This document shows, one piece after another, positions 34,046-43,193 of a DNA stretch of 64,000 nucleotides. The stretch lies in the NCBI GenBank assembly GCA_045542355.1, contig JAZQKX010000013.1, forward strand, positions 12,929 to 76,928, written 5' to 3'. Each line of letters opens with the position of its first letter. The first letter of the stretch is position 1. Both the position numbers and the translations under genes were made by a program. Origin of the DNA: UMGS1532 sp045542355. Lineage in GTDB: Bacteria; Bacillota; Clostridia; Oscillospirales; Acutalibacteraceae. A model generated the notes under the pieces. That model was not told where the DNA came from, did not search any database, and saw only the letters and a program-made list of their open reading frames with translations.

Positions 34046-34054
34046 GAGGTAATA

Positions 34055-34927
34055 ATGAATAGGAATTATTTGTATATTATTTTAGCGGCTGTTGGCTGGG
34101 GAATAACCGGTATTTTTATTTCCGCTCTTGATGGATATGGATTAACAACACCCATCATCAGCGCCGCCCGTTCTGTGTTTACCGCATTGATTATTGGACT
34201 TTGGCTATTAATCTACAATCGCAGTGCATTTAAAATCCGACTTAAAGACATTTGGGTGTTTATAGGTACAGGTGTTCTCAGTTTCACGTTCTTTACATAT
34301 TGTTATTATTTATCAATTAATTACAACGGCATGGCGGTTGCGGCTGTTCTGCTTTATACGGCACCTGTGTTCGTATCGGTTATGTCGGCGTTAATATTCA
34401 GGTCTGCATTTACTAAATATAAGGTTATTGCATTGATTTTATCATTTTTAGGCTGCGCATTAGTTTCTGAAGTATTTAATGCAGACTATCGAATTTCAAC
34501 AATGGGCATACTTTCGGGATTAGGCTCAGGATTTGGATACGCATTATATACTATTTTCGGCGAGATAGCGATTAAAAAGGGATATAAGAGCGAGACAATA
34601 TCTTTTTATACCTTTGTGTCGGCTTCAGTTGCAACAGTGACTTTCGCGTTATTTGGCGGTATACCTGAGATTAGTGATTTTGGCAAAATATCGGTTATAT
34701 TAGTATTGTTTGCTTTGCTAACAGGTGCGGCGCCTTATTTACTTTATACCAAGGGGTTAGAAAAAACCGAGCCCTCAATGGCAGCTATTGTGGCAACCAT
34801 AGAACCTGTTGTGGCGGCTATACTCGGTGTTACCGTTTTAAACGAGGGTTTAACAATAACAAAATTTTTTGGTATCCTATTAATATTTATTTCGTTACTT
34901 GTTGCCAATAGGCAAAAAGAATGTTGA
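34055..34927 (+). CDS. EamA family (DMT) transporter
   Basis: Ten hydrophobic helices arranged as two repeated five-helix EamA units ('AVGWGITGIFISALDGYG' in the first, 'GLGSGFGYALYTIFGEIAI' in the second). These proteins usually export amino acids, nucleosides or other metabolites; the cargo cannot be told. AGAGG lies before ATG 34055. It ends 60 bases before murI. Confidence 0.85.
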   Translation: MNRNYLYIILAAVGWGITGIFISALDGYGLTTPIISAARSVFTALIIGLWLLIYNRSAFKIRLKDIWVFIGTGVLSFTFFTYCYYLSINYNGMAVAAVLLYTAPVFVSVMSALIFRSAFTKYKVIALILSFLGCALVSEVFNADYRISTMGILSGLGSGFGYALYTIFGEIAIKKGYKSETISFYTFVSASVATVTFALFGGIPEISDFGKISVILVLFALLTGAAPYLLYTKGLEKTEPSMAAIVATIEPVVAAILGVTVLNEGLTITKFFGILLIFISLLVANRQKEC

Positions 34928-34986
34928 ATTCTCTAGCTTGTTGTGTTACAATTATTAGGTTAAATCTTTTGTAAGGAGTGGTAGCT

Positions 34987-35814
34987 ATGGCTGATAACAG
35001 ACCTATTGGTGTATTTGATTCGGGACTTGGCGGTTTAACGGTTGTTCGCGAGTTAATCAAGGTTATGCCTTACGAGGATATTGTATATTTTGGTGACACA
35101 GGCAGAGTGCCGTATGGTACCCGTAGCCGTGAGACTATCTATAAATACACAAAGCAGGATGAAAGCTTTTTATTGTCTCAGGATGTTAAAATGATAATTG
35201 CCGCTTGTGGCACTGTCAGTTCTGTTGCATCAGGGACAGGTGAATTGCTTCCTGTACCATTTGTAGAGGTTGTGTCTCATGCCGCCAGGAGAGCGGTTGA
35301 GGCAACTGTTAACGGCAAAATCGGTGTGATAGCCACCCCCGCGACAGTTAAAAGTAATTCTTATAAAAAGTATATACATTCATTAATGCCCAACGCTGAG
35401 GTAGTTCAAAACGATTGTCCATTGTTTGTACCACTTGTTGAGGCAGGCTGGGTCGAGCGTGACGATTTGGTAATAATAGAGACCGCCCGAAGATATTTAG
35501 AGCCTATCAAAGCGGCAGGTGTGGACGTTTTGATTATGGGTTGCACACACTATCCTGTTATAACCGACGTTATAAGGGATATAATGGGTGAAAATGTCGC
35601 CTTAGTTAATACAGGTGAATATACCGCCAAAGCGGCATACGATATGCTTGTTTCTAAGGATATGCAATCGGAAAGCAAAACACTGGGTACTCAGAAATAT
35701 TTTGTCAGCGATAAAACCGAGGCGTTCTCCAAAACCGCCTCTATCCTTATGGGCTCACGTTTTACAGGGAATGTAAGCGAGGTTGATATACATAGCGTTA
35801 AGGAGCTATTTTAA
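34987..35814 (+). CDS. murI: Glutamate racemase, variant first active-site motif
   Basis: MurI makes D-glutamate for peptidoglycan. 'GVFDSGLGGLTVV' gives Asp11 and Ser12, and 'MGCTHYP' gives the second catalytic cysteine (Cys186) with Thr187 and His188. The first catalytic cysteine is Cys74, but its motif reads 'AACGTVSS', so the normally conserved Asn after the cysteine (CNT) is Gly75. ATG 34987 follows AAGGAGTGG. The stop codon overlaps the next start by one base. Confidence 0.92.
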   Translation: MADNRPIGVFDSGLGGLTVVRELIKVMPYEDIVYFGDTGRVPYGTRSRETIYKYTKQDESFLLSQDVKMIIAACGTVSSVASGTGELLPVPFVEVVSHAARRAVEATVNGKIGVIATPATVKSNSYKKYIHSLMPNAEVVQNDCPLFVPLVEAGWVERDDLVIIETARRYLEPIKAAGVDVLIMGCTHYPVITDVIRDIMGENVALVNTGEYTAKAAYDMLVSKDMQSESKTLGTQKYFVSDKTEAFSKTASILMGSRFTGNVSEVDIHSVKELF

Positions 35815-36236
35815 TGAAGGAAGTTACATTTAATATAAAGGGAACTCAGGAAATCGACGGTCATTCCGATGTTATTGAATTTATGTCGGTGGGTAAATAT
35901 ACAAATTCTGATGATTCCGTAATTCTTGAATATGACGAAAGCGTTTCTTTTGGTGTAAAGGGTGTGAAAACAACCCTAACACTCCATCAAAACGGTGTTG
36001 TAACCTTGGAGCGAAGCGGGGGAAAATACGGTAATCTTATCGTTGAAGAGGGGAAAAGACACCTCTGTCAATACTCCACCGAATACGGGGATATTATGAT
36101 TGGAATCTTCGGTGAAAGTGTCAAGAATAACTTGACGGAAGATGGTGGCAGCCTGTCCTTGCAGTATTCCATAGATGTTAATGCAGGATTATTAAGTAAA
36201 AATAAAGTAGAGATAAGCATAAGAGAGGAAGCTTAA
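35814..36236 (+). CDS. DUF1934 protein (YwiB-like)
   Basis: A 140-residue beta-rich protein with 'VTFNIKGTQEIDG' and 'TLTLHQNGVVTLERSG', matching DUF1934, a lipocalin-like fold of unknown role. In Bacillus the same family (ywiB) also precedes argS, and the order is kept here, with overlap to murI and one base before argS. The pairing suggests coupled expression rather than a known shared function. Confidence 0.85.
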   Translation: MKEVTFNIKGTQEIDGHSDVIEFMSVGKYTNSDDSVILEYDESVSFGVKGVKTTLTLHQNGVVTLERSGGKYGNLIVEEGKRHLCQYSTEYGDIMIGIFGESVKNNLTEDGGSLSLQYSIDVNAGLLSKNKVEISIREEA

Positions 36237-36237
36237 A

Positions 36238-37977
36238 ATGTCAGTGGTCGTTAAAACAACTAAAAATACTATCGAAAAATGTATTCTTAATGCGGTGGAA
36301 AAAGCGGTTTCTAATGGTATTTTACCCGAGGCCGAACTGCCGTCGTTTTCTATCGAGGAGCCTGCAGACAGCACTCATGGTGATTTTGCTGTAAATGCCG
36401 CTATGATATGGGCTCGAGCTTTAAAGAGCGCTCCCAGAAAAATTGCAGAGACAATTGTTGATAATATTAATATAGAAAACACGTATATCGATAAATTGGA
36501 AATAGCCGGTCCTGGGTTCATTAATTTCTATCTAAAGCCGTCCTACTATGCTGCTGTTGTGGCGGATGCTTTAGAAAAAGGCGAGGAATACGGTAATTCT
36601 GATATGGGCCATGGTAAAAAGGTAATGGTGGAGTTTGTTTCAGCCAACCCCACCGGCCCCATGCATATTGGTAATGCACGTGGCGGCGCTTTAGGTGACA
36701 CCTTGGCTTCAGTTCTCAGCAAGGCGGGGTATGATGTTACCAGAGAATTTTATGTTAATGACGCTGGTAATCAGATACAGAAATTTGCAGGGTCATTAGA
36801 GGCTCGTTATTTGCAGTTATTTGATTCATCTGTAGAGTTTCCAGAGGATGGATATCATGGCGCCGATATTATTGAAAGAGCAACCGAATTCAAGAATATT
36901 AATGGTGATAAATATGTAACCAGTTCTCCTGAGGAGAGGAGACAAGCTCTTGTTGATTATGCTTTACCCCTCAATATAGCCGCTCTTAAAACAGATCTTG
37001 AAGCCTATAGAATCAACTATGATGTATGGTTCAGAGAATCCAGTCTATATGCAGATGGCACCCTCGAAAAGGTTATTCAGCACATGAAAGACAGCGGTCT
37101 CACCTATGAAAAAGAGGGAGCTCTTTGGTATAAAAATGCTGAATTCACAGCGGCTCTTTTAAAGCGTCAGGGTAAGAGTGACGCAGAAATTGAAAAGCTT
37201 GAACTTAAGGATGATGTCTTAATCCGCGCTAATGGTAATCCAACATATTTTGCTGCCGACATTGCATATCACTACAATAAATTTGCTATCCGTGGCTTTG
37301 ACACCGTAATCAATGTTTGGGGTGCAGATCATCACGGTCACGTTGCAAGAATTAAAGGCGCTATGGATGCTATTGGTCAGTCGGGTGACAAGCTTGATAT
37401 TGTACTCATGCAGTTGGTTCGTCTTGTACGCGCAGGTGAGGTTGTAAGAGTTTCAAAAAGAACTGGTAAATCTATAACCCTTAAAACACTTCTTGATGAA
37501 GTTCCTGTTGATGCAGCAAGATTTATATTCAACTCTAAAGAGCCATCAACCCATCTTGAGTTTGACCTTGATTTAGCGGTTGAAGAAACCAGCCAGAATC
37601 CTGTATATTATGTTCAATATGCCCATGCGAGAATTTGTAGCATACTCAGAGCGTTGGAAAACGATAATATCAAGCCTCGCAAGTGTTCCATTGACGAGCT
37701 TTGCAGATTGTCGGCTCCTGAAGAACGTATGCTGATAAAGCACATTGCGTCCCTTACAGGCGAAATTGAATCCGCCGCAAGAAGCTACGATTCCGCAAGG
37801 ATAACCCGCTATGTATATGACTTAGCTACCTTGTTCCATAAGTTCTATAATGCTTGTAGAGTTAAGGGTGAGGACGAAGTGTTAATGCAGGCTCGACTCA
37901 ATCTCTGCGTTGCCACAGCCTCTGTTATTAGAGCAGTACTTGCTATGCTGAAAATTGACGCTCCAAAATCTATGTAA
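36238..37977 (+). CDS. argS: Arginine--tRNA ligase
   Basis: The class I enzyme charges tRNA-Arg. The N-terminal Add-1 domain is followed by 'VEFVSANPTGPMHIGNARGG' with the HIGN form of the HIGH signature (about residues 137-150). 'NVWGADHHGHVARIKGA' and a C-terminal DALR anticodon-binding domain ('HARICSILRAL' to the end) are present. The KMSK lysine loop is degenerate ('VSKRTGKSITL'), as usual for ArgRS. It is 579 residues and closes the murI-DUF1934-argS operon. Confidence 0.96.
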   Translation: MSVVVKTTKNTIEKCILNAVEKAVSNGILPEAELPSFSIEEPADSTHGDFAVNAAMIWARALKSAPRKIAETIVDNINIENTYIDKLEIAGPGFINFYLKPSYYAAVVADALEKGEEYGNSDMGHGKKVMVEFVSANPTGPMHIGNARGGALGDTLASVLSKAGYDVTREFYVNDAGNQIQKFAGSLEARYLQLFDSSVEFPEDGYHGADIIERATEFKNINGDKYVTSSPEERRQALVDYALPLNIAALKTDLEAYRINYDVWFRESSLYADGTLEKVIQHMKDSGLTYEKEGALWYKNAEFTAALLKRQGKSDAEIEKLELKDDVLIRANGNPTYFAADIAYHYNKFAIRGFDTVINVWGADHHGHVARIKGAMDAIGQSGDKLDIVLMQLVRLVRAGEVVRVSKRTGKSITLKTLLDEVPVDAARFIFNSKEPSTHLEFDLDLAVEETSQNPVYYVQYAHARICSILRALENDNIKPRKCSIDELCRLSAPEERMLIKHIASLTGEIESAARSYDSARITRYVYDLATLFHKFYNACRVKGEDEVLMQARLNLCVATASVIRAVLAMLKIDAPKSM

Positions 37978-38047
37978 TAAGAACCCGACCCGCTGTATGA
38001 AATTAAAATTTTGAGCGGTTATCTCGGAACCTTGTTGTATTTGCAAT

Positions 38048-38079
38048 AAAAAACGGATAGCTCAGGCTATCCGTTTTTA
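38048..38079. terminator. Bidirectional terminator between argS and PAP2 gene
   Basis: AAAAACGGATAGC and GCTATCCGTTTTT, 13 pairs around TCAG, with matching A- and T-runs; the genes converge. Confidence 0.9.
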
Positions 38080-38095
38080 CTTTGTATTTTTATTA

Positions 38096-39013
38096 TTACT
38101 TTCTAATCTTAGAAAAGTATTTGAATGTTAATGGCCACACACAACCCGCAACCACTACCATAAGAAAATATCTTAGAGATTGAACAACTATTTGTGAGCT
38201 AATTCCAAGCGCAGAAAATAGAGGTTTTAAACCCTCTTTTACTGCGAGTATCACAATTAATCCCAGAACAACCTTTAAAATTTGCCCAAGCAGAGGAGCA
38301 TCGGTTTTAAAATTGGTGTAGTTATTGTCTACATAGTAAACCACCACAATTCCAATAATAGCGCCAAATAGCTTATAAGCATTTTTAATGGCTGATTGTA
38401 GATTAGCTACGTCGGTGTCAGCGGGAAATTGATATATATTTACATATAAGAGATTTGTAAGTGATATTAACACCATTATGCCGATAAGCCACCACATATA
38501 CCTATGGTCAGTTTCAGCCTTTTTAATGATTGGATGAAAAACTAATAGAAGTATAAGCGCAATTACAACAGAGGTTATTACATCCATTGGCGTATGTACA
38601 CCCAAATACATTCTTGAGATAGGAACGAGAAAAGTAATAATTATTGATATAATTTTTAACCACTTAATTTTTGTGGTTTTGGCAATCCCGCCGAAGGTGG
38701 CTACGGAGCTTTGGGTATGACCGCTGGGGAATGAATAGCCTGTGGCTTCGGCTCTCGCTGATTCAACAATAGTGAACTGTGGATCTTTTATCCAAGGGCG
38801 AGGTATTCTGTATGTGATTTTTAAAAACTGATTTATAACAGTTCCGAGAAATCCTATGCTCAGTATATAATATCCCGTGTATTTATTGACACACCAAAAC
38901 AGTATCAAGGCAGTGACCATGAACACGGTTTCTTCGCCGAATTTAGTTATAATAGAAAAGAAAGCGTCTAAAACCGGATTTCTGATTAATTCAAAAAAAT
39001 ATAAAACATCCAT
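38096..39013 (-). CDS. PAP2-family membrane phosphatase
   Basis: The three PAP2 motifs are present: 'KITYRIPRP' (about residue 66), 'PSGHTQSS' (about 97) and 'SRMYLGVHTPMDV' (about 135). Eight or so hydrophobic helices surround them; the last 120 residues add extra helices beyond a minimal PAP2 unit. Such enzymes remove phosphate from lipid phosphates such as undecaprenyl pyrophosphate. Last gene of a four-gene minus-strand group with ychF. Confidence 0.88.
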   Translation of the reverse strand: MDVLYFFELIRNPVLDAFFSIITKFGEETVFMVTALILFWCVNKYTGYYILSIGFLGTVINQFLKITYRIPRPWIKDPQFTIVESARAEATGYSFPSGHTQSSVATFGGIAKTTKIKWLKIISIIITFLVPISRMYLGVHTPMDVITSVVIALILLLVFHPIIKKAETDHRYMWWLIGIMVLISLTNLLYVNIYQFPADTDVANLQSAIKNAYKLFGAIIGIVVVYYVDNNYTNFKTDAPLLGQILKVVLGLIVILAVKEGLKPLFSALGISSQIVVQSLRYFLMVVVAGCVWPLTFKYFSKIRK

Positions 39014-39081
39014 ACTTTTTCCGTCTTTCGATAAATTTTTAGGGCTTGAGTATTATGCTCAAACCCTAAGTTAACTTATTG

Positions 39082-39429
39082 TTAGAAAGCGCTGTAGAAA
39101 ATACTTGAGAACACAGCTATGTATGCTATGGAAATCACAATACCGATAACAATAGAGATTGCATAGTAGATTAAGTATGCCTTAAAATAGTTGGATTTAT
39201 TAGGGTTGTCAGTTTTACTGAATGCCCAGACAAACATCATGATTATGTTTACGCAAGGTATGAGCATAACAAGAAGTGTGAGAAGCCAATCCTTAACCGA
39301 CATAACAGGTGCAAGGGGTTCGTTGTACATATAGGGGTTAGGAGTGTACTGAGGCGGTTGCTGGAAGTCAGGTTGAGATACAACTTCCATTTCGTTTTGC
39401 TGTTCGAAGTTTTGATTATTGTTTTCCAT
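39082..39429 (-). CDS. Small two-helix membrane protein with Gln/Pro-rich head
   Basis: I do not recognise a named function. The first ~40 residues are rich in N, Q and P ('QPDFQQPPQYTPNPYMYNEP'), then two hydrophobic helices follow (about 45-70 and 86-112) with 'FSKTDNPNKSNYFKAYL' between. The plan resembles small proteins with a disordered head often seen next to DUF2752 genes. A good GGAGGG precedes ATG 39429, within the end of the DUF2752 gene. A stem-loop of 12 pairs at 39039-39069 separates it from the PAP2 gene but lacks a T-run. Confidence 0.7.
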   Translation of the reverse strand: MENNNQNFEQQNEMEVVSQPDFQQPPQYTPNPYMYNEPLAPVMSVKDWLLTLLVMLIPCVNIIMMFVWAFSKTDNPNKSNYFKAYLIYYAISIVIGIVISIAYIAVFSSIFYSAF

Positions 39430-39432
39430 ATT

Positions 39433-39882
39433 TTACCCTCCAGTAAAATTAAAAATTAAATTTATAACATTCCTAAAAAGATTGTTATTGTTATAAGTCA
39501 TTGGCTCGGTTGTTGGAAATAAAGCGATTAATCGATATATGTAAACCGGTATTGATAACACCAAAATACTAATAAGAAAAACATTGATCAATCTTTTACA
39601 TGCAATGCCGAAATATCTATTTAAAATCCAAAGTATTGTGGTTATTATAATGAGATATATCAGCGGATTAAGAGAAAATGCTTCTAGTAAATCGAAGGAT
39701 ATAAGTTTCAGTGCGGCTCTGGTTAATCCGCAGAAAGGACAGGGAAGACCAACCAGAAGTTTACTGATGCAAACCGTACCGAAAGCTAAATCAAAAACCG
39801 AGAACACTAAAAAGGTTGTTATAAGATTGTCTATATTTTCCGCTACATCCTGCCTGAATTTATTAAAGGCTATTTTAAACAT
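39433..39882 (-). CDS. DUF2752 membrane protein
   Basis: Three hydrophobic helices and the DUF2752 hallmark 'PCPFCGLTRA' about one third in, with two cysteines three apart. Family function is unknown. I choose ATG 39882, which overlaps the end of ychF by eight bases; TTG 39900 is the other candidate and has GGACGG before it. The next small membrane gene follows after three bases. Confidence 0.75.
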   Translation of the reverse strand: MFKIAFNKFRQDVAENIDNLITTFLVFSVFDLAFGTVCISKLLVGLPCPFCGLTRAALKLISFDLLEAFSLNPLIYLIIITTILWILNRYFGIACKRLINVFLISILVLSIPVYIYRLIALFPTTEPMTYNNNNLFRNVINLIFNFTGG

Positions 39883-40969
39883 TGAATCTAAACAGAACAA
39901 TATCGCCGTCCTGCATCACATATTCTTTACCCTCACTGCGAACAAGACCTTTTTCCTTAGCGGCTACCATGTTACCACATTCAATTAAATCCTTGAACGC
40001 AACCACTTCTGCTCGTATAAATCCGCGTTCAAAATCAGTATGGATTTTTCCTGCTGCCTGAGGCGCTTTAGTGCCTTTGGTTATGGTCCATGCTCTTACT
40101 TCGGGTTTACCTGCTGTAAGATAAGAAATGAGACCCAGCAAAGAATAACACTTTTTGATTAATCTTTCGAGTCCTGATTGCTCCAGACCAAGCTCGGATA
40201 AAAACATAAGCTTTTCATCCTGTTCAAGCTCTGAAATCTGAGCTTCAAGCTCTGCACAAATAGGTAAAGTGTCAGCATTTTCACTTTGGGCTATTGCTTC
40301 GACTTTTGCATAATAAGGGTTCTTTTCAAAGCCGGAGCTGAAATCCTCCTCACTCATGTTACATGCGTAAATTACAGGTTTCATCGAAAGGAGAGACACT
40401 TCCTTAAGCATTGCTAATTCGTCGTCGGATTTTTCCATGGAACGGGCAGGAGCACCCGCTTCGAGATGCGCCCAAAGTCTTTTGAGAAAATCAACCTCGG
40501 ATGCGAGACTCTTGTCGCCTTTCATTAGTTTAGATACCCTGTCGATGCGGTTTTGCACCATGTCCATATCTGCAAAAATCAATTCAAGGTTAATTGTTTC
40601 AATATCACGGGCAGGGTCCACAGAGCCATCAACATGAACTATGTTTGTATCATCAAAACACCTTACAACATGTACTATAGCGTCAACCTCTCTAATGTGG
40701 GAAAGAAACTTGTTTCCAAGGCCCTCACCTTTAGAAGCGCCCTTTACAAGTCCTGCTATGTCAACAAATTCTATTGTTGCGGGAGTAAACTTCTCGGGCT
40801 CATACATTTCTGCCAACTTATCTAAACGCTCATCTGGTACGGAAACCATGCCAACGTTTGGCTCAATAGTGCAGAAAGGGTAGTTAGCTGACTGTGCGCC
40901 TGCAGAAGTAATAGCGTTAAATAGGGTGGATTTACCTACATTTGGCAAACCTACAATACCTAATTTCAT
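39875..40969 (-). CDS. ychF: Redox-regulated ATPase/GTPase YchF (OLA1 family)
   Basis: YchF is a P-loop protein that binds the ribosome and prefers ATP. 'GIVGLPNVGKSTLFNAIT' is at the start, 'DIAGLVKGASKGEGLG' is the G3 region, and the C-terminal TGS domain ends 'KEYVMQDGDIVLFRFNV'. The NxxE motif replaces NKxD ('ACNMSEED'), as is typical. 364 residues. It heads the minus-strand group and starts from a promoter that overlaps the hprK promoter. Confidence 0.95.
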   Translation of the reverse strand: MKLGIVGLPNVGKSTLFNAITSAGAQSANYPFCTIEPNVGMVSVPDERLDKLAEMYEPEKFTPATIEFVDIAGLVKGASKGEGLGNKFLSHIREVDAIVHVVRCFDDTNIVHVDGSVDPARDIETINLELIFADMDMVQNRIDRVSKLMKGDKSLASEVDFLKRLWAHLEAGAPARSMEKSDDELAMLKEVSLLSMKPVIYACNMSEEDFSSGFEKNPYYAKVEAIAQSENADTLPICAELEAQISELEQDEKLMFLSELGLEQSGLERLIKKCYSLLGLISYLTAGKPEVRAWTITKGTKAPQAAGKIHTDFERGFIRAEVVAFKDLIECGNMVAAKEKGLVRSEGKEYVMQDGDIVLFRFNV

Positions 40970-41076
40970 TTTAAAGCCTCCAATTTATTGTATTTTACTG
41001 ATGGAATAGTTATAAACCATTAACAATAATTCCCTTATCCGCTGAAATCAGCGGATGCGAAACACGGAATAAACCA

Positions 41077-41126
41077 TTGTTTTGCTAATCTATATCCATT
41101 ATAATTGCATTCATAAAATATTTCAA
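41077..41126. promoter_or_regulatory. Overlapping divergent promoters for ychF and hprK
   Basis: Plus strand: TTGTTT at 41077-41082, 17 bases, TATAAT at 41100-41105. Minus strand: TTGAAA (41126-41121), 17 bases, TATAAT (41103-41098). The two -10 boxes share the symmetric ATTATAAT. A perfect palindrome CCGCTGAAATCAGCGG is nearby at 41039-41054, and another TATAAT at 41181-41186 could serve hprK alone. Confidence 0.65.
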
Positions 41127-41247
41127 CAATTTTAAGCAAAAAATTGGAATTAAGGACTATTATTTTTCAAAAAAATATAGTATAATATATTTAAATATTT
41201 ATGCATTATGGATAAGTGTGTAAAATATAGGATGGTGAATTGCATTA

Positions 41248-42210
41248 ATGAAGACAGAATATTCGGTTTCTTTGCAAAAAATTGCAGATGAGTTTTCTTT
41301 AGAAAAGGTTTATTCTCCGCAAGACCCCAGTGAAATTCTAATAAAAAGCACCGAAATAAATAAACCTGGTATTCAGTTTGGCGGTTATTATGAATTCTAC
41401 GATAATTCCAGAATACAAATCATAGGAAAACTTGAGGACAGTTTTTTATATAACCATACTCAGGATGAATGCGCCCAGATTATTGACAAATTTTTCTCAA
41501 CCAAACCTCCGGTTGTAATTATCACAAGAGAACTTGAGATTTCTGAACTGATGCTGGATGCCTCCAAAAAATATGGCGTACCTATATACAGAACTCCTGA
41601 CAGCACTTCGAGTTTTATGTCGGCACTAATTGCCTTTCTTAATGTCAGATTAGCTCCAAGAGTTGTTCGCCACGGAGTGCTTGTTGAGGTATATGGCGAG
41701 GGTGTACTTATCTTAGGTGATAGCGGTATTGGAAAGAGCGAAACCGCTATAGAGCTTGTAAAACGCGGTCACAGGTTAATTGCAGATGACGCGGTGGAAA
41801 TCAGAAAGGTTTCTTCCAAATCACTTGTTGGGTCTGCTCCCGAAAACATAAGACATTTTATCGAGCTTCGCGGCATAGGTATTGTGAATGTCAGACGCAT
41901 ATTTGGTGTGGGCTCAGTTAAGCTTACAGAAAAGATAGATATGGTTATCAACCTTGAAACCTGGGAAGCGGGTAAACAATATGACCGAATGGGTTTAGAA
42001 TCCGAAAAAATGAATATACTTGGATTAGATGTTGTTTCGGTTACAATACCTGTAAAGCCAGGTAGAAATCTTGCTGTAGTCATTGAGGTTGCGGCAATGA
42101 ATAACAGACAAAAGAAATTAGGTTACAACGCCGCCGCTGAGCTTCTGCACAAGCTTGGTATGGAAGATGCAACAGTGGAGGCTTCAAAAAGCGAAGTGGA
42201 ACCTTTTTAA
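41248..42210 (+). CDS. hprK: HPr kinase/phosphorylase
   Basis: HprK phosphorylates HPr on Ser46 using ATP or pyrophosphate and also removes that phosphate, setting catabolite repression. Walker A is 'LGDSGIGKSE' (residues 156-165); the conserved 'RHGVLVEVYGEG' has His142; the family signature 'FIELRGIGIVNVRRIFGVG' lies near 215. The N-terminal domain is the usual HPrK_N. It is 320 residues. Glucokinase follows after 18 bases. Target HPr is encoded at 25862. Confidence 0.96.
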   Translation: MKTEYSVSLQKIADEFSLEKVYSPQDPSEILIKSTEINKPGIQFGGYYEFYDNSRIQIIGKLEDSFLYNHTQDECAQIIDKFFSTKPPVVIITRELEISELMLDASKKYGVPIYRTPDSTSSFMSALIAFLNVRLAPRVVRHGVLVEVYGEGVLILGDSGIGKSETAIELVKRGHRLIADDAVEIRKVSSKSLVGSAPENIRHFIELRGIGIVNVRRIFGVGSVKLTEKIDMVINLETWEAGKQYDRMGLESEKMNILGLDVVSVTIPVKPGRNLAVVIEVAAMNNRQKKLGYNAAAELLHKLGMEDATVEASKSEVEPF

Positions 42211-42228
42211 TTAAAGGAGAAGTAAATT

Positions 42229-43182
42229 GTGTACAGAGTAGGAATTGATTTAGGCGGTACAAACATCGCTGTAGGTGTTGTAGATGATAACTACAACATT
42301 ATAGGCAGCGGTAAGGTTAAGACAAAGGCGCCAAGACCTGCTGATGAGATATGCGACGATATTGCAACAGCAGTTAAATTAGCTGTTGCTAATGCAAATT
42401 TAACAATGGATGACATTGGCTTTGTTGGCATAGGAGCTCCTGGCTCAATTAATCCGGCGACGGGAATAATTGGTTTTTCAAACAATCTTGGATTTGAAAA
42501 CACTCCAATTGTTGAGATGCTCGAAAGCAGAATTGGTAAAAAAATTATTATTGACAACGACGCTAATGCAGCAGCTGTTGGAGAGATGTTAGCTGGTGCA
42601 GGAAAGGGATGCAATAACATAGTTGCCGTTACTCTTGGCACTGGTGTTGGCGGTGGTACAATCATCGATGGCAAAATGTTACTCGGTAGTAATTTTGCCG
42701 GGGGAGAGTTAGGTCATACGGTTATAGATATGGATGGTATTCAGTGTAATTGCGGCAGAAAGGGTTGCTGGGAGGCATACGCATCTGCAACCGCTCTTGT
42801 TAGACAGACAAAAGAAAAAATGCTTTCTAATAAAGACAGCAAAATGTGGGATATTGTTAACGGTAATATTGATAAGGTTAACGGCAAAACCGCTTTTGAT
42901 GCAATGCGCCTCAATGATAAAGCGGGTACTGAAGTTGTTGATAAATACTGTGATTATGTTGCTTGTGGCGTTATTAATATCATTAACGTGTTCCAGCCTG
43001 ACGTAATCTGTATCGGTGGTGGTATCTCCAAAGAAGGGGATCTGCTTATTTCGAGAATTGAAAAGCATAATTCTGAAAGATTTTCCAGAAATATCGATAA
43101 GCAGTCATTAATTAAAACTGCTGAACTTGGCAATGACGCGGGTATCATTGGCGCCGCAATGTTGGATAAAATTTATAGTTAA
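42229..43182 (+). CDS. glcK: ROK-family glucokinase
   Basis: Phosphorylates glucose to glucose-6-phosphate. 'GIDLGGTNIAVGVVDD' is the phosphate-binding site, 'LGTGVGGGTIIDG' the second, and the ROK zinc motif is 'CNCGRKGCWEAYAS'. 317 residues, no N-terminal DNA-binding domain, so it is a kinase and not a ROK repressor. GTG 42229 follows AAAGGAG. It lies directly behind hprK, which is a sensible pairing for sugar sensing. Confidence 0.92.
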   Translation: MYRVGIDLGGTNIAVGVVDDNYNIIGSGKVKTKAPRPADEICDDIATAVKLAVANANLTMDDIGFVGIGAPGSINPATGIIGFSNNLGFENTPIVEMLESRIGKKIIIDNDANAAAVGEMLAGAGKGCNNIVAVTLGTGVGGGTIIDGKMLLGSNFAGGELGHTVIDMDGIQCNCGRKGCWEAYASATALVRQTKEKMLSNKDSKMWDIVNGNIDKVNGKTAFDAMRLNDKAGTEVVDKYCDYVACGVINIINVFQPDVICIGGGISKEGDLLISRIEKHNSERFSRNIDKQSLIKTAELGNDAGIIGAAMLDKIYS

Positions 43183-43193
43183 GGGTGTTTTGC

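Noticed and set aside
39039..39069. Hairpin TTAGGGCTTGAG/CTCAAACCCTAA as a terminator on the minus strand
   Set aside because: The run after the stem on that strand is A-rich, not T-rich.
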